Source: Synechococcus sp. CC9605
Lineage (GTDB): Bacteria > Cyanobacteriota > Cyanobacteriia > PCC-6307 > Cyanobiaceae
Reading direction: 5' to 3'
DNA length: 64,000 nt
Assembly: GCF_000012625.1 (NCBI RefSeq)
Contig: NC_007516.1
Span: forward strand, 2,046,001 to 2,110,000
The notes beneath the pieces were generated by a model, which was not told the origin of the DNA, did no database searches, and was given only the letters and a program-made list of their open reading frames with translations. The position numbers were made by a program, and so were the translations under genes. Shown piece after piece: positions 46,346-55,249 of the stretch (position 1 is the stretch's first letter; every line of letters starts with the position of its first letter).

Positions 46346-46702
46346 TCAGCCGGCGGTGGCGTTGATCGTTTCGGTGGTGATGGTCTGCGTCTTCTCAGGG
46401 CAAGCGAAGGGGTTGTCCTCGGTGAGGAAGAGCATGCAGTGGCATTCCTTTCGCTCGCGCATCGGAACGCAGGGGCAGTTCCAGAAGGCCTGCGAGACCT
46501 CGGCCTCCTTGTCTTCGTAATGGCGACAAGGGCACAGCGCACCGCCCAGATCGTCTTTGTGACGCGCCAGACCCTTCAGAACAACAGCCGTGACGCTGGA
46601 GTCTGCACAGAAATAAGTGCCGGTGCGCTGCGCGTAAGTTTCAGCGAACTTGCGGATGACCTCCAGGCTTTCTGCTGTCGGCTCTTGAGGGGCGTCGGAC
46701 AT
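46346..46702 (-). CDS. ftrC: Ferredoxin-thioredoxin reductase catalytic chain
   Basis: This 118-residue 4Fe-4S enzyme passes electrons from ferredoxin to thioredoxin disulfides. The pattern CPCRHYED, FWNCPCVPMRERKECHCMLF and FCADSSV gives all cluster and active-site cysteines. It is the first gene of the suf operon, linking the Fe-S enzyme to its assembly genes. It is divergent from sufR. Confidence 0.94.
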   Translation of the reverse strand: MSDAPQEPTAESLEVIRKFAETYAQRTGTYFCADSSVTAVVLKGLARHKDDLGGALCPCRHYEDKEAEVSQAFWNCPCVPMRERKECHCMLFLTEDNPFACPEKTQTITTETINATAG

Positions 46703-46727
46703 TTAGGTGGAGGGAGCGGCGAATTAC

Positions 46728-46743
46728 GAAACCCCGCGGTTTC
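46728..46743. promoter_or_regulatory. Inverted repeat in the ftrC-sufR gap, possible operator
   Basis: GAAACC at 46728-46733 and GGTTTC at 46738-46743 are separated by CCGC. It lies 26 bases upstream of the ftrC start, in the shared control region opposite sufR, so SufR binding is plausible but unproved. Confidence 0.4.
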
Positions 46744-46840
46744 CTTACTGAAAGCCTAGGCCAACAGGCCTCCGGTCAGCGGGCTCCCCATTGTGACCCT
46801 CAACACGGCCGACACGCCGAGGCAATTCGGTGGCATCGTG

Positions 46841-46861
46841 TGGGGAGGTTTCGCCTCCCCA
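46841..46861 (+). promoter_or_regulatory. Hairpin covering the sufR ribosome site and start
   Basis: TGGGGAGG (46841-46848) and CCTCCCCA (46854-46861) pair perfectly around TTTCG. The GGAGG inside the 5' arm is the likely ribosome site, and the last A is the first base of the sufR start codon. Folding would hide the site. Confidence 0.55.
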
Positions 46862-47505
46862 TGAGCGCCTCGGCCCCCGCCAACACCCGCGACGCCGTGC
46901 TCTCCCTGCTGCTGGAGCGCGGGGAGGAGGACGCTGGCACCCTCGCCGGGGCCGTAGGCATTTCCGTGCAGGCCATGCGGCGGCACCTGCGCTCCCTTGC
47001 CGACAGCGGCCTGGTCCGCGCCAGCAGCAATGCCAGCGGTCCGGGTCGTCCCAGCAACCGCTGGTGCCTCACCGACGAAGGACGGGCCCAGTTCCCCGAT
47101 GGCAGCGGCCGCTTCGCCCTCGGCCTGCTGAATTCGATGCGCAGCCATCTCCCCGAAGCAACCGTGCGCCAGCTGCTGAATCAGCAGGCGGAGTCAAAGG
47201 CCAGCCAGTACCGGCAAAGCCTCGGCGAAGCCTCCCTGGAAGCTCGACTCGAACACCTGGCACGGCTGCGCCGCGACGAGGGCTACGTGACGGTCTGCAA
47301 CCGGGACGACGACGGCATCAGCTGGCGGCTCGAGGAAGCCCACTGCTCCGTGCAGCGCATTGCCGAAGAATTTCCTGCGGTCTGCGACCAGGAATTGCTG
47401 CTGATTCGCCGCACCGTGCCGGACTGCCGGGTGGAACGGGTGCATTGGCGGCTCGAGGGGGGGCACGCCTGCGGGTTCCGCATCACCCCGTTGGCGCAGG
47501 GCTGA
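46861..47505 (+). CDS. sufR: SufR transcriptional repressor of the suf operon
   Basis: This 214-residue regulator has a winged-helix domain at the N-terminus (AGAVGISVQAMRRHLRSLAD) and an Fe-S-binding C-terminal part with cysteines in HCSVQRIAEEFPAVCDQEL and PDCRVERVHWRLEGGHACGF. In cyanobacteria SufR with a cluster represses sufBCDS. ATG at 46861. The downstream small gene overlaps by one base (TGATG). Confidence 0.92.
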   Translation: MSASAPANTRDAVLSLLLERGEEDAGTLAGAVGISVQAMRRHLRSLADSGLVRASSNASGPGRPSNRWCLTDEGRAQFPDGSGRFALGLLNSMRSHLPEATVRQLLNQQAESKASQYRQSLGEASLEARLEHLARLRRDEGYVTVCNRDDDGISWRLEEAHCSVQRIAEEFPAVCDQELLLIRRTVPDCRVERVHWRLEGGHACGFRITPLAQG

Positions 47506-47843
47506 TGGCCATCGACAGAGCCGCGATTGAACGCATCGACTCAACCCTGCTGCCCCAGCTGGATCGCCATCACCTGCGAGTGCTGAGCCATTGCCTTGAC
47601 AGCTTTCAAGCCATGGCTGCTCCCGGGAGCACTAAAGCGATCCCCGACGAAAACCAACGGCGGCGCTGGTGCCAGCAACAACCCGTGGTCGCTGACGATC
47701 CGGCATTCCTCCACACCTTGCTGCTGCAACTCAACGCTGCCGCCGACCAGCTGGATCAACTGGCGCTTGAACTGGGCAAGCCTCCATTGGCGCTGACCCT
47801 CGACGATCTGATCAGCGCCGCCGAAGCCCGCTGCCGTGGCTGA
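47505..47843 (+). CDS. Conserved-looking unknown protein coupled to sufR
   Basis: This 112-residue, mostly helical protein (HHLRVLSHCLDSFQAMAA, FLHTLLLQLNAAADQLDQLA) starts with ATG overlapping the sufR stop. No family is recognised. It may act with SufR or simply share its transcript. Confidence 0.6.
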   Translation: MAIDRAAIERIDSTLLPQLDRHHLRVLSHCLDSFQAMAAPGSTKAIPDENQRRRWCQQQPVVADDPAFLHTLLLQLNAAADQLDQLALELGKPPLALTLDDLISAAEARCRG

Positions 47844-47880
47844 CACGGCTGTCGTGGGTGACACGGCTGTCGTGGGTGAC
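47841..47880 (+). repeat. Two tandem 18-bp repeats after the small gene
   Basis: TGACACGGCTGTCGTGGG is present twice (47841-47858, 47859-47876), followed by TGAC. It begins at the stop codon of the preceding gene and adds further in-frame stops. Confidence 0.75.
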
Positions 47881-47923
47881 TAGGTCGGGCTGCCATCATC
47901 AACTCACTTCCTCAACGCCGGTG

Positions 47924-48517
47924 ATGCTTGAGATCTCGGACGCCCTCAGCTTCTTTCGTCTGAGCTGTGGCCGCTGGACCTCACAACGCAGTCAGCACCA
48001 CCTGCTGCATCGCCGCGCCGAAGCCGGCGCCTCCTTCATCGTTGTGGAGGAACTGCTCAAGGGCGACGAACGCCTTGCGGAGATCGCCGAACGCAACAAC
48101 GCCAGCGTTGAGCAGATCGTGGGGGGGTGCTGGGTGCGCTGGAGCGGATCGATGGCCTGGGATCGGGCCGGTGAATCTCATGAAGACCAGACCATGTTCG
48201 GACTGATCCCCAAAGACGAAACGGGTCGACGGGGACTGCTGCTGCGGGATCGCGGTTATGCCGAAAAAGCACCGGTGGCGGGCCAGTTCCGCATGGACGA
48301 CGAAAACGGCCTGATCCTCACGACCGACTACGAAATGATGAGCTCCCTGGAGCGCTTCTGGTTCGCCAGCGAGAACGTGCGGCTGCGCACCAGCACGGTG
48401 CAGGGGCTCTCCAACAACGCCTCCTTCTGCATCGAAACCCGGCAGCTGGACGATATTGATCAGCCCAGCCCGGCGAGGGCTTCAAGCGGAGCCGCCCTTG
48501 CCCCCTTCGGCTGGTAA
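47924..48517 (+). CDS. cpcS: CpcS/CpeS-type phycobilin lyase
   Basis: This 197-residue enzyme attaches bilins to cysteine of phycobiliproteins. It starts MLEISDALSFFRLSCGRWTS, followed by QRSQHHLLHRR, as in CpcS/CpeS, with FWFASENVRLRTSTVQG in the C-terminal half. It is next to the rod-core linker on the same strand. Whether it serves phycocyanin/allophycocyanin (CpcS) or phycoerythrin (CpeS) is inferred from context only. Confidence 0.82.
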   Translation: MLEISDALSFFRLSCGRWTSQRSQHHLLHRRAEAGASFIVVEELLKGDERLAEIAERNNASVEQIVGGCWVRWSGSMAWDRAGESHEDQTMFGLIPKDETGRRGLLLRDRGYAEKAPVAGQFRMDDENGLILTTDYEMMSSLERFWFASENVRLRTSTVQGLSNNASFCIETRQLDDIDQPSPARASSGAALAPFGW

Positions 48518-48625
48518 GCAGAAGTACCTAGAGAAAGTATTACGGCATGTAATCGCTGCAACAGCAGCTGAAGGGGGCAAGACCGAGCACTTCTACGATC
48601 GCTCCCAGTGGATGCTGTAGCTCGC

Positions 48626-49396
48626 GTGGCCATTCCTCTTCTGGAGTACGCACCGATTACTCAGAACTCTCTGAGGTCAGGTGTTCCGAACCTTCGTGTC
48701 GGCTCCGACGAGGGATCCCGGGCTTACTCCCTGGAAATCGCAGACGATCGCGACAATTTCGACACCGTCGTCGAAGCCGGCTATCGGCAGATCTTCTTCC
48801 ACGCCTTCAAAACTGATCGGGACGTCAACCTTGAGTCCCAGCTGAAGGATGGCCAGATCACCGTTCGCGATTTCATTCGCGGTCTGCTGCTCTCCGACAC
48901 CTTCAAGCGCACCTTCTACGGATTCAACAGCAATTACAAAGTTGTCCGTCACCTGTGCGAGAGGATCCTTGGCCGCAAAGTGAACGGCAAGGGTGAAGAG
49001 CTCTCCTGGTCGATCGTGATTGCGACCAAAGGCTTGGAAGGCCTCGTCGATGTGTTGCTCGACAGCACCGAGTACCTCGACGCCTTCGGTTACGACACGG
49101 TTCCCTACCAGCGGAACCGCGTTCTACCCGGCCGAGAGCTCGGTGACACTCCCTTCAACATCACCACCCCCCGCTACGACGAGTACTACCGGAACATTCT
49201 TGGCTTCCCCCAACTCGTTTTTACAGGCGGGCCTGCCAAGAGGCTTCCGGAGCGCGCGAAGATCAAAAAGGGTGGGTCTCCGCAGGACTACATGGCCTGG
49301 GTGAGCGAAATCGGCAATCCCCGCCGAGTCGGCCCAAGCACCAGCGCCGATATGGACTACCTAACCAAGGTGCCTTATCGCACCATCGGCCGCTGA
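48626..49396 (+). CDS. cpcG: Phycobilisome rod-core linker, CpcG type
   Basis: This protein of about 256 residues carries the PBS linker domain (FDTVVEAGYRQIFFHAFKTD, FIRGLLLSDTFKR, LCERILGRKVNGK, YLDAFGYDTVPYQRNR). It begins VAIPLLEYAPITQNS, the CpcG start, so GTG at 48626 is preferred to GTG at 48608. It links rods to the allophycocyanin core. A terminator follows. Confidence 0.9.
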   Translation: MAIPLLEYAPITQNSLRSGVPNLRVGSDEGSRAYSLEIADDRDNFDTVVEAGYRQIFFHAFKTDRDVNLESQLKDGQITVRDFIRGLLLSDTFKRTFYGFNSNYKVVRHLCERILGRKVNGKGEELSWSIVIATKGLEGLVDVLLDSTEYLDAFGYDTVPYQRNRVLPGRELGDTPFNITTPRYDEYYRNILGFPQLVFTGGPAKRLPERAKIKKGGSPQDYMAWVSEIGNPRRVGPSTSADMDYLTKVPYRTIGR

Positions 49397-49420
49397 TCCC
49401 AGCACCAAACTTGTTGAGAA

Positions 49421-49448
49421 AAGCGGGGCTTCGGCTCCGCTTTTTTTG
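49421..49448 (+). terminator. Intrinsic terminator after cpcG
   Basis: AGCGGGGC and GCTCCGCT pair around TTCG and are followed by seven T. It is 25 bases after the cpcG stop. Confidence 0.9.
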
Positions 49449-49580
49449 TGTGTCTGACTGTGATCCCCGGGATCGAAGTTGATCCAGTGGTCAGCATCCA
49501 CTGACCCTTGGTCCCCTAACGCATCGAAAAGGAATTTTTCGGATCACAATGATCCCAAACGAAACCTGGAGTTTTTAGAC

Positions 49581-50654
49581 GTGTCCCAAACCCTGTCATC
49601 ACTGGCACGTCTCACCCTTCGTCAACTGCGTCAGATCGCCAGCGACTTAGGGGTGCCGCTCTACAGCCGCAAAAGCAAGGAGACCTTGGTCGACGAGGTT
49701 GCAAAGCGTCAGCAGAAGCGCGGTGGAGACCTGAAGGCCATCGAGGCTGAGCTCAACGCACCACCTATCGGCAGCAGCGAGACCCGCGTGGTGTTCCTGC
49801 CGCGTGATCCCCAGTGGGCCTATGTGTTCTGGGAGATTTCGGACACCGACCGGAAGGTGGCCCAGAAAGATGGCGCCAGCCGGCTCTGCCTACGCCTGGC
49901 AGACGTGACCGGGATGCAGGACGGCAACGCCCATCCCCATACGCTGCAGGAAGTGCCCGTCGACAGCCACAGCACCGAGTGGTACTTGCCAGTGCCTCTC
50001 TGCGACCGGGATTATCGGGTGGAACTGGGCTACCGCATCGGCTCCAACTGGATGTCGTTGGCCTTCTCTTCAGTGGCCCGCGTTCCCGCTCTCCACCCAA
50101 GCGAGCAGATCCTTGATCAGTTCGTGCCCTTCAGCCTCGATGCAGCCCCGGCCGAACCGGTTGCAACTCCCGTCGCACCGATTGAATCCAGCAACAGTGG
50201 TCTGCATGAGCGGCTCTACCAAAGCGCCACGGTTCACTACCGGAGACGTCGGGTTGGCTCTGAAGAATTCCAAGAAGGCTTCGACACTTCGGCTGACACG
50301 TCCGGCTTGAACGACTCAGGTGCTGGACTCTGGGCCAGCGGCCGCAACGAGTCGGGCATTGGTGGCGTAGCTCCTCGCCAACGATCCTTCTGGCTGGTGG
50401 CTGACGCAGAACTGATCGTCTACGGCGCCACCGACCCTTCGGCCCGTCTCACCATCGGTGGAGAAGAAGTGCCTCTTTCCACCGATGGCACCTTCCGGAT
50501 TCAAGTGCCCTTCCGCGATGGCCAGCAGATGTACGGCATCGAAGCCACCGCTTCCGATGGAGAGCAAAAGCGCAACATCACGCTCAACTTTGAGCGCCAG
50601 ACGCCCGAAGACAACAGCAACCCTGCAAGCGAAGCCCGCGCCGAGTGGTTCTGA
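49581..50654 (+). CDS. DUF4912 protein with Rho-N-like domain
   Basis: This protein of about 357 residues starts VSQTLSSLARLTLRQLRQIA, followed by DLGVPLYSRKSKETLVDEV, a Rho N-terminal/SAP-like helical domain. DUF4912 follows (VFLPRDPQWAYVFWEISD). A later beta part includes AELIVYGATDPSARLTIGG. The role is unknown. GTG at 49581 has GGAG 12 bases upstream. It overlaps the next gene by ten bases. Confidence 0.78.
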   Translation: MSQTLSSLARLTLRQLRQIASDLGVPLYSRKSKETLVDEVAKRQQKRGGDLKAIEAELNAPPIGSSETRVVFLPRDPQWAYVFWEISDTDRKVAQKDGASRLCLRLADVTGMQDGNAHPHTLQEVPVDSHSTEWYLPVPLCDRDYRVELGYRIGSNWMSLAFSSVARVPALHPSEQILDQFVPFSLDAAPAEPVATPVAPIESSNSGLHERLYQSATVHYRRRRVGSEEFQEGFDTSADTSGLNDSGAGLWASGRNESGIGGVAPRQRSFWLVADAELIVYGATDPSARLTIGGEEVPLSTDGTFRIQVPFRDGQQMYGIEATASDGEQKRNITLNFERQTPEDNSNPASEARAEWF

Positions 50655-50851
50655 ACCCTTCTGATCCGAAAGCACCAGCGTCTCTGCGCTGGTTCGTGGC
50701 CATCACTCCTCTTGCGGGGGCGATGGTTTTTCCATTGGTCGTGCCCTTGGTGATGGCACGGGTGGGCATTGGAGCCGGAGTGGGCGTCGCCCTCGTGCTG
50801 AGTGGACTCTGGTTTGTGGCGATGCTGAAGACCGCGGAGATGCCCCACTGA
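50645..50851 (+). CDS. Small membrane protein
   Basis: This 68-residue protein has two hydrophobic segments (PLAGAMVFPLVVPLVMARVG and GAGVGVALVLSGLWFVAML). GTG at 50645 overlaps the DUF4912 stop, so they are coupled. Function unknown. Confidence 0.6.
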   Translation: MVLNPSDPKAPASLRWFVAITPLAGAMVFPLVVPLVMARVGIGAGVGVALVLSGLWFVAMLKTAEMPH

Positions 50852-50890
50852 AGATCGGGGAACTCTGATCAAGGCAAGGTCTTGGTCTCG

Positions 50891-52288
50891 ATGCTGAAGA
50901 ACACACTGGGATGGGCGGCAGCGGCTCTTGTGTGTGGTGGCTGCAGCCAGGCTGGTTCGGTCGTGGGAATGGCTCCGGCAGAACCGGCGATGCCCGAACA
51001 GATCGATGTGGTCTTCAACCACAACGCCAGATCGCACTACCGATCACCCCTCACAGGGGACTGGCGCAATGGTGACGACATGGAGGCATGGCTGATTGAC
51101 GCCATTGATGGCGCCAACGAGGAGGTGCTGGTGGCGGTTCAAGAACTCAATCTTCCGAAGGTTGCCTAAGCGCTGATCGCTGCACAACAGCGAGGCGTTG
51201 ACGTTGCCGTGGTGCTGGAGAACAACTACAGCCAGGCCTGGAGCCAACTCCGGCCCAGCCGATTGAACCAGCGAGGCAGGCAACGCTGGCATCAGTTGAA
51301 CAAACTGGCCGACAGCAATGGAGATGGCAGAACAAGTTCAGAGGAAGCCTTCCTCGGGGATGCCATTGCGCTACTCCAAGCGGCAAACATTCCACTGATT
51401 GACGACACCGAAGACGGGAGCAGCGGCAGCGGCTTGATGCACCACAAGTTTCTGGTAATCGACCAAACAACAGTGATTACAGGCAGCGCCAATCTCACCA
51501 GTTCCGGCCTCCACGGTGATGCGGACCGGCCCTCCAGCCGCGGCAATGTGAATCACCTGCTGCAGATCAACAGCCCTGAGCTGGCCTTGGTATTCCGCCA
51601 GGAATTCGCCCAGATGTGAGGGGATGGCCCAGGTGGCGCGCAGGACAGTCGTTTTGGTCTGCAGAAAGCAAAGGGAAGCGTGCAAACCGTGCAGATGGGG
51701 GACATCCGCGTGGATGTGCTTTTTTCACCCCATCCCAAGAAAGATCGGAATCACGGGCTAAACCTATTGGCAGAGCAATTGAAAGCCGCAAAAAAGAGCA
51801 TTGATATGGCACTATTTGTGTTCTCAGCACAGCAACTCACCAACGCGCTGCGGGAGCAAATGAAGCAAGGCGTTGAGATCAGACTGGTTGCGGATCCGGG
51901 GTTTGCAAGCCGCCCGTTCTCAGAAGTGCTCGATCTACTGGGGGTCACCCTTCCAGATCACACCTGCAAGGTGGAAGCTGGCAATCGCCCGCTGGAGCAG
52001 GGCCTGAAAGGGATCGGCACCCCTCGCCTCGCCCGCGGCGACAAGCTCCACCACAAGTTCGCCGTGATCGACAACAAAACCGTGATCACAGGATCCTTCA
52101 ACTGGTCGCCCTCTGCTGCACACACCAACGACGAAACCCTGCTAGCGATCCACTCACCCCAACTCGCCAAACACTTCAACCGTGAGATGGATCGCCTTTG
52201 GGACACGGCTGAAATGGGCATCACACCGCACATCCAACGAAAACTCGATCGTCAAAAGATTCGATGCGGGGACGGGGTACTGAGATGA
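50891..52288 (+). pseudogene. Phospholipase D-like lipoprotein broken by two in-frame stops
   Basis: A single frame from ATG 50891 to 52288 would encode a lipoprotein of about 465 residues (lipobox LVCGGC) with two HKD motifs: MHHKFLVIDQTTVITGSANL and LHHKFAVIDNKTVITGSFNW. It is interrupted by TAA at 51167-51169 (probably CAA) and TGA at 51617-51619 (probably TGG). No frameshift is seen. Related PLD proteins act as nucleases or lipases in the envelope. Confidence 0.82.
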
Positions 52289-52337
52289 TGAAGAGCACTG
52301 GCTTCGCTCTAAACTCAAACAAGCGAAGAGAAATGAA

Positions 52338-54377
52338 GTGGCTGGATTTGGAGGGGAAGCGCATGGAAAAACGAGCAAATCGGCGAAAAAGCCGCAACTG
52401 AACTTCCAGAAATGGTTCAACCAAGCCATTTATTCTCACAAGACAGGTCGACTACGAGAAGCCGAGTCGATTTATAAAAAAATGATCGCTGCGGGAACAT
52501 CCGATCCTGCAGTATTTTGCAATCTTGCAATCCTATGCAAGAACAGCGGCAGAATCAAAGAATCCCTTCAACACTACGAACAAGCCTTAGCTTTCCAGCC
52601 GGACGACCCCCAGATCTACAGCAACATCGGCAATTTATACCGAGACATCGGCAAGCTTGATCAAGCACTTCAATTCACATTGAAATCGCTCGATCTTGAC
52701 CACGAATCATCAACTTTCCAGATGAATCTGGGCAGTATTTACCGAGACCTTGGAGAAACAGATGAAGCCCTAACAGCCACCGTCAAAGCGATCGAGTTGG
52801 ACGAAGGGAACATCAAAGCGCTGCAAAATTTAAAAAGCCTGGCCAGCGACATCAACATCAATGCATTCAACGGGGACTGCGCCAGAAAAGCCTATGAATT
52901 ACTGCTTAATTGCAATGACCTTTCTCACCGGAAAATATGTCAATTGTTCATACAAGATTACTTGAACGACATCGAAACAGCCACCAAAGCAGACAACATC
53001 ATCTCAGACAACAACCAGACTTTTTATCGCCTGGCATCAGACTTGAGATTCAGAAAGTCACTGACATTACTAATCCCACCCCACCAAAAAATCGAGGAGT
53101 TCCTCACTCGGCTAAGAAAAGATTTCCTGGTTCAAGCCAAGAGCGACGTCACAATACCTCCCAAGCTGAAACCACTCCTGGAGGCACTGGCAACACAATG
53201 CTTTCTGAATGAATACGTTTATTGGCAATCAAACGAAGAACAACAATGGGTCAAAAATCTGATCAAAAAAATCAAGGAAAGCAGATCAGCTTTCAGGAAA
53301 TATTTGCCCATTATAGGCTGCTACACACCCATCTATGACATCGCCAGTCGAGAAGACATCAACAAGTACCCCATCAATAGCGACGAGAGCAAGGCCTTCA
53401 TCGACACCCAATACAACGACGTCGAAACAGAGAAGAGCATCAAAGCCCGACTCAATAGCAGTAACGAAATAACGGACAAAATCTCACTTGCAGTCCAGAA
53501 GATGTACGAGGAAAATCCATACCCTCAATACAAACATGCAGACCACACCCATCCCCATTTCGCAAAACCAACAGCTGAATTCATCTCCTTAGAAACAACC
53601 ATTGCCAATCCCTCGTTCAACCATGAACTCCTGGCACCCAACTCCAGGCCGAAGATCCTGATTGCCGGATGCGGAACTGGAAACCAAGTGATCAACGCCA
53701 GCCGCTACAAAAATGCGCAAATCACTGCCATAGACATCAGCAAGAACAGCCTGTCGTATGCAGCCAGAAAAACGCAAGGCTACAAGATGCAGAACGTTCA
53801 GCTCCAGCAACTTGACATTCTTGATGCAAAATCGCTTCCAAATAGCTACGACGTTATTGAGTGCAGCGGCGTTCTGCATCACATGCAAGATCCTGCCAGA
53901 GGGCTGGCAGCGCTCAACAGCAAACTGAAGCCAGGTGGCTACATAAAGATTGGCTTATACAGTAAACTTGCCAGACAGAACGTGACAGCAGCACGAGAGC
54001 TGATCAAGAGCCTGGGCATTAAAAGCACGCCAGAGGAAATCAGAGATTTTCGCAGACGAATATTCAACGATGATCAGCACGAACTGAAAAACTTATCGAT
54101 CCTTGTGAATGACTTCTATTCGCTCTCCGAATGCCGCGATCTTTGCTTTCATGTTCAAGAGCATCAATTCACCACAGAGAGCCTGCAAAAACTTTTAGAG
54201 GCTGAAAATCTGGAATTTTGCGGCTTCATGGTGCCAGCAGCAATCAAGATGGCATACCACCGTTCTTTTCCAGAGGACACCAATGGAACATCACTGAGCA
54301 ATTGGGGAGAATTCGAAAACAACAATCCCACAACTTTTCAAAGCATGTATCAATTCTGGGCTTACAAACCATTTTAG
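52338..54377 (+). CDS. TPR-repeat protein with a class I methyltransferase domain
   Basis: This 679-residue protein has about four TPR repeats in the first 170 residues (AESIYKKMIAAGTSDPAVFC, SLQHYEQALAFQPDDPQIYS, ALQFTLKSLDLDHESS). A SAM methyltransferase domain starts near residue 430 (ILIAGCGTGNQVINASRY, YDVIECSGVLHHMQDPARGL). The substrate is unknown, possibly a protein bound by the TPR part. GTG at 52338. Confidence 0.8.
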   Translation: MAGFGGEAHGKTSKSAKKPQLNFQKWFNQAIYSHKTGRLREAESIYKKMIAAGTSDPAVFCNLAILCKNSGRIKESLQHYEQALAFQPDDPQIYSNIGNLYRDIGKLDQALQFTLKSLDLDHESSTFQMNLGSIYRDLGETDEALTATVKAIELDEGNIKALQNLKSLASDININAFNGDCARKAYELLLNCNDLSHRKICQLFIQDYLNDIETATKADNIISDNNQTFYRLASDLRFRKSLTLLIPPHQKIEEFLTRLRKDFLVQAKSDVTIPPKLKPLLEALATQCFLNEYVYWQSNEEQQWVKNLIKKIKESRSAFRKYLPIIGCYTPIYDIASREDINKYPINSDESKAFIDTQYNDVETEKSIKARLNSSNEITDKISLAVQKMYEENPYPQYKHADHTHPHFAKPTAEFISLETTIANPSFNHELLAPNSRPKILIAGCGTGNQVINASRYKNAQITAIDISKNSLSYAARKTQGYKMQNVQLQQLDILDAKSLPNSYDVIECSGVLHHMQDPARGLAALNSKLKPGGYIKIGLYSKLARQNVTAARELIKSLGIKSTPEEIRDFRRRIFNDDQHELKNLSILVNDFYSLSECRDLCFHVQEHQFTTESLQKLLEAENLEFCGFMVPAAIKMAYHRSFPEDTNGTSLSNWGEFENNNPTTFQSMYQFWAYKPF

Positions 54378-54602
54378 CCGTTTACGGCGGATCCAATCAC
54401 ATCAAGACATCCCAGGGCAATCAAACCACGCAATCATCCAACAAACAGCGATCAACCGTTATCAACAGGCACAATGAAAATTTCGCGCAAAGAAAGAAAA
54501 TGCAGAAAAGACTTGAACATTCAATCCATGATCAAATACTTTCTTGACCTACCGTCAGTAAATATTGGCTTCAGTTGCTCAGAAGCACGCCAGAATGCTC
54601 CC

Positions 54603-54974
54603 ATGACATCCAAGTTCACACGCGTCCTGCTGCTGCTCGCCATTGCTAGTCCGGCAATGGCAGCTGAGCCCTACGAGCCCTGGCCCAGCAAAGATCAATT
54701 GCGCAGCATTGAACATGCTGCCTATGCATGTTCTCGCGACAACGCAACGGAAGTGTGCGCGAGGGTTCGTCAGCTCGCAGATCCTTTGATGGATCACTCC
54801 AGGTTGCCGGGGCTCTGCAAAGACGTGCTGTGGACGTTGATGGATCAAGCCAAGGTTGCCAACACCAACGACTTCCGGCGAAAAGACAGCATCACCACGA
54901 CAGCCCGGCGCATCCCCAAGGTGTGCGCCGAACCAGTGATCAAGAAAGAGAAACCCCAGTCGCGTCAGGCATGA
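54603..54974 (+). CDS. Small secreted unknown protein
   Basis: This 123-residue protein has a signal peptide (FTRVLLLLAIASPAMAAEPY), four cysteines and a helical body (QLRSIEHAAYACSRDNATEV). ATG at 54603. The end is convergent with the next small gene. Function unknown. Confidence 0.65.
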   Translation: MTSKFTRVLLLLAIASPAMAAEPYEPWPSKDQLRSIEHAAYACSRDNATEVCARVRQLADPLMDHSRLPGLCKDVLWTLMDQAKVANTNDFRRKDSITTTARRIPKVCAEPVIKKEKPQSRQA

Positions 54975-54988
54975 GCCTTGGCTGAGCC

Positions 54989-55249
54989 TCAATCAAAGTC
55001 GAAGCTGAACCGTTGGCCCTGCATCAGGGTGGCAACCTCGCCGCGAACGGCATCCATGAACGCCACGCTCACGTCGGGGTGTTTCTTGATCTCGTCCACG
55101 AACATCTGCGCATCGGCAGCAGTCAGTCCGTGGCTGCTGATTCTGAAATCAACCTTTCCGCGGAACGTTTCCAGAAGACAGAGTTGATCCGCGTCGAGGG
55201 GCTTTGAACCGGGATGGGTGACCTCGATCGAAGATACAGAGGCAATCAG
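54989..55249 (-). CDS. Small unknown protein with no usual start codon
   Basis: The frame encodes SIEVTHPGSKPLDADQLCLL, then LTAADAQMFVDEIKKHPDVS and ends FSFDFD; its codon bias is that of a real gene. The region starts at the upstream stop (TGA at 55246-55248). Only CTG at 55249 or ATT at 55246 could start it, while TGATG would be the usual overlap. ATG to ATT mutation is likely. Function unknown. Confidence 0.55.
   Translation of the reverse strand: MIASVSSIEVTHPGSKPLDADQLCLLETFRGKVDFRISSHGLTAADAQMFVDEIKKHPDVSVAFMDAVRGEVATLMQGQRFSFDFD

Noticed and set aside
46830-47843. One long 337-codon frame through sufR and the next gene
   Set aside because: The first two thirds are out of frame with SufR; only the end (47505-47843) is a real gene.
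47841-47880. Iteron-type origin or operator
   Set aside because: Only two copies, beginning at a stop codon; simple tandem duplication is enough.
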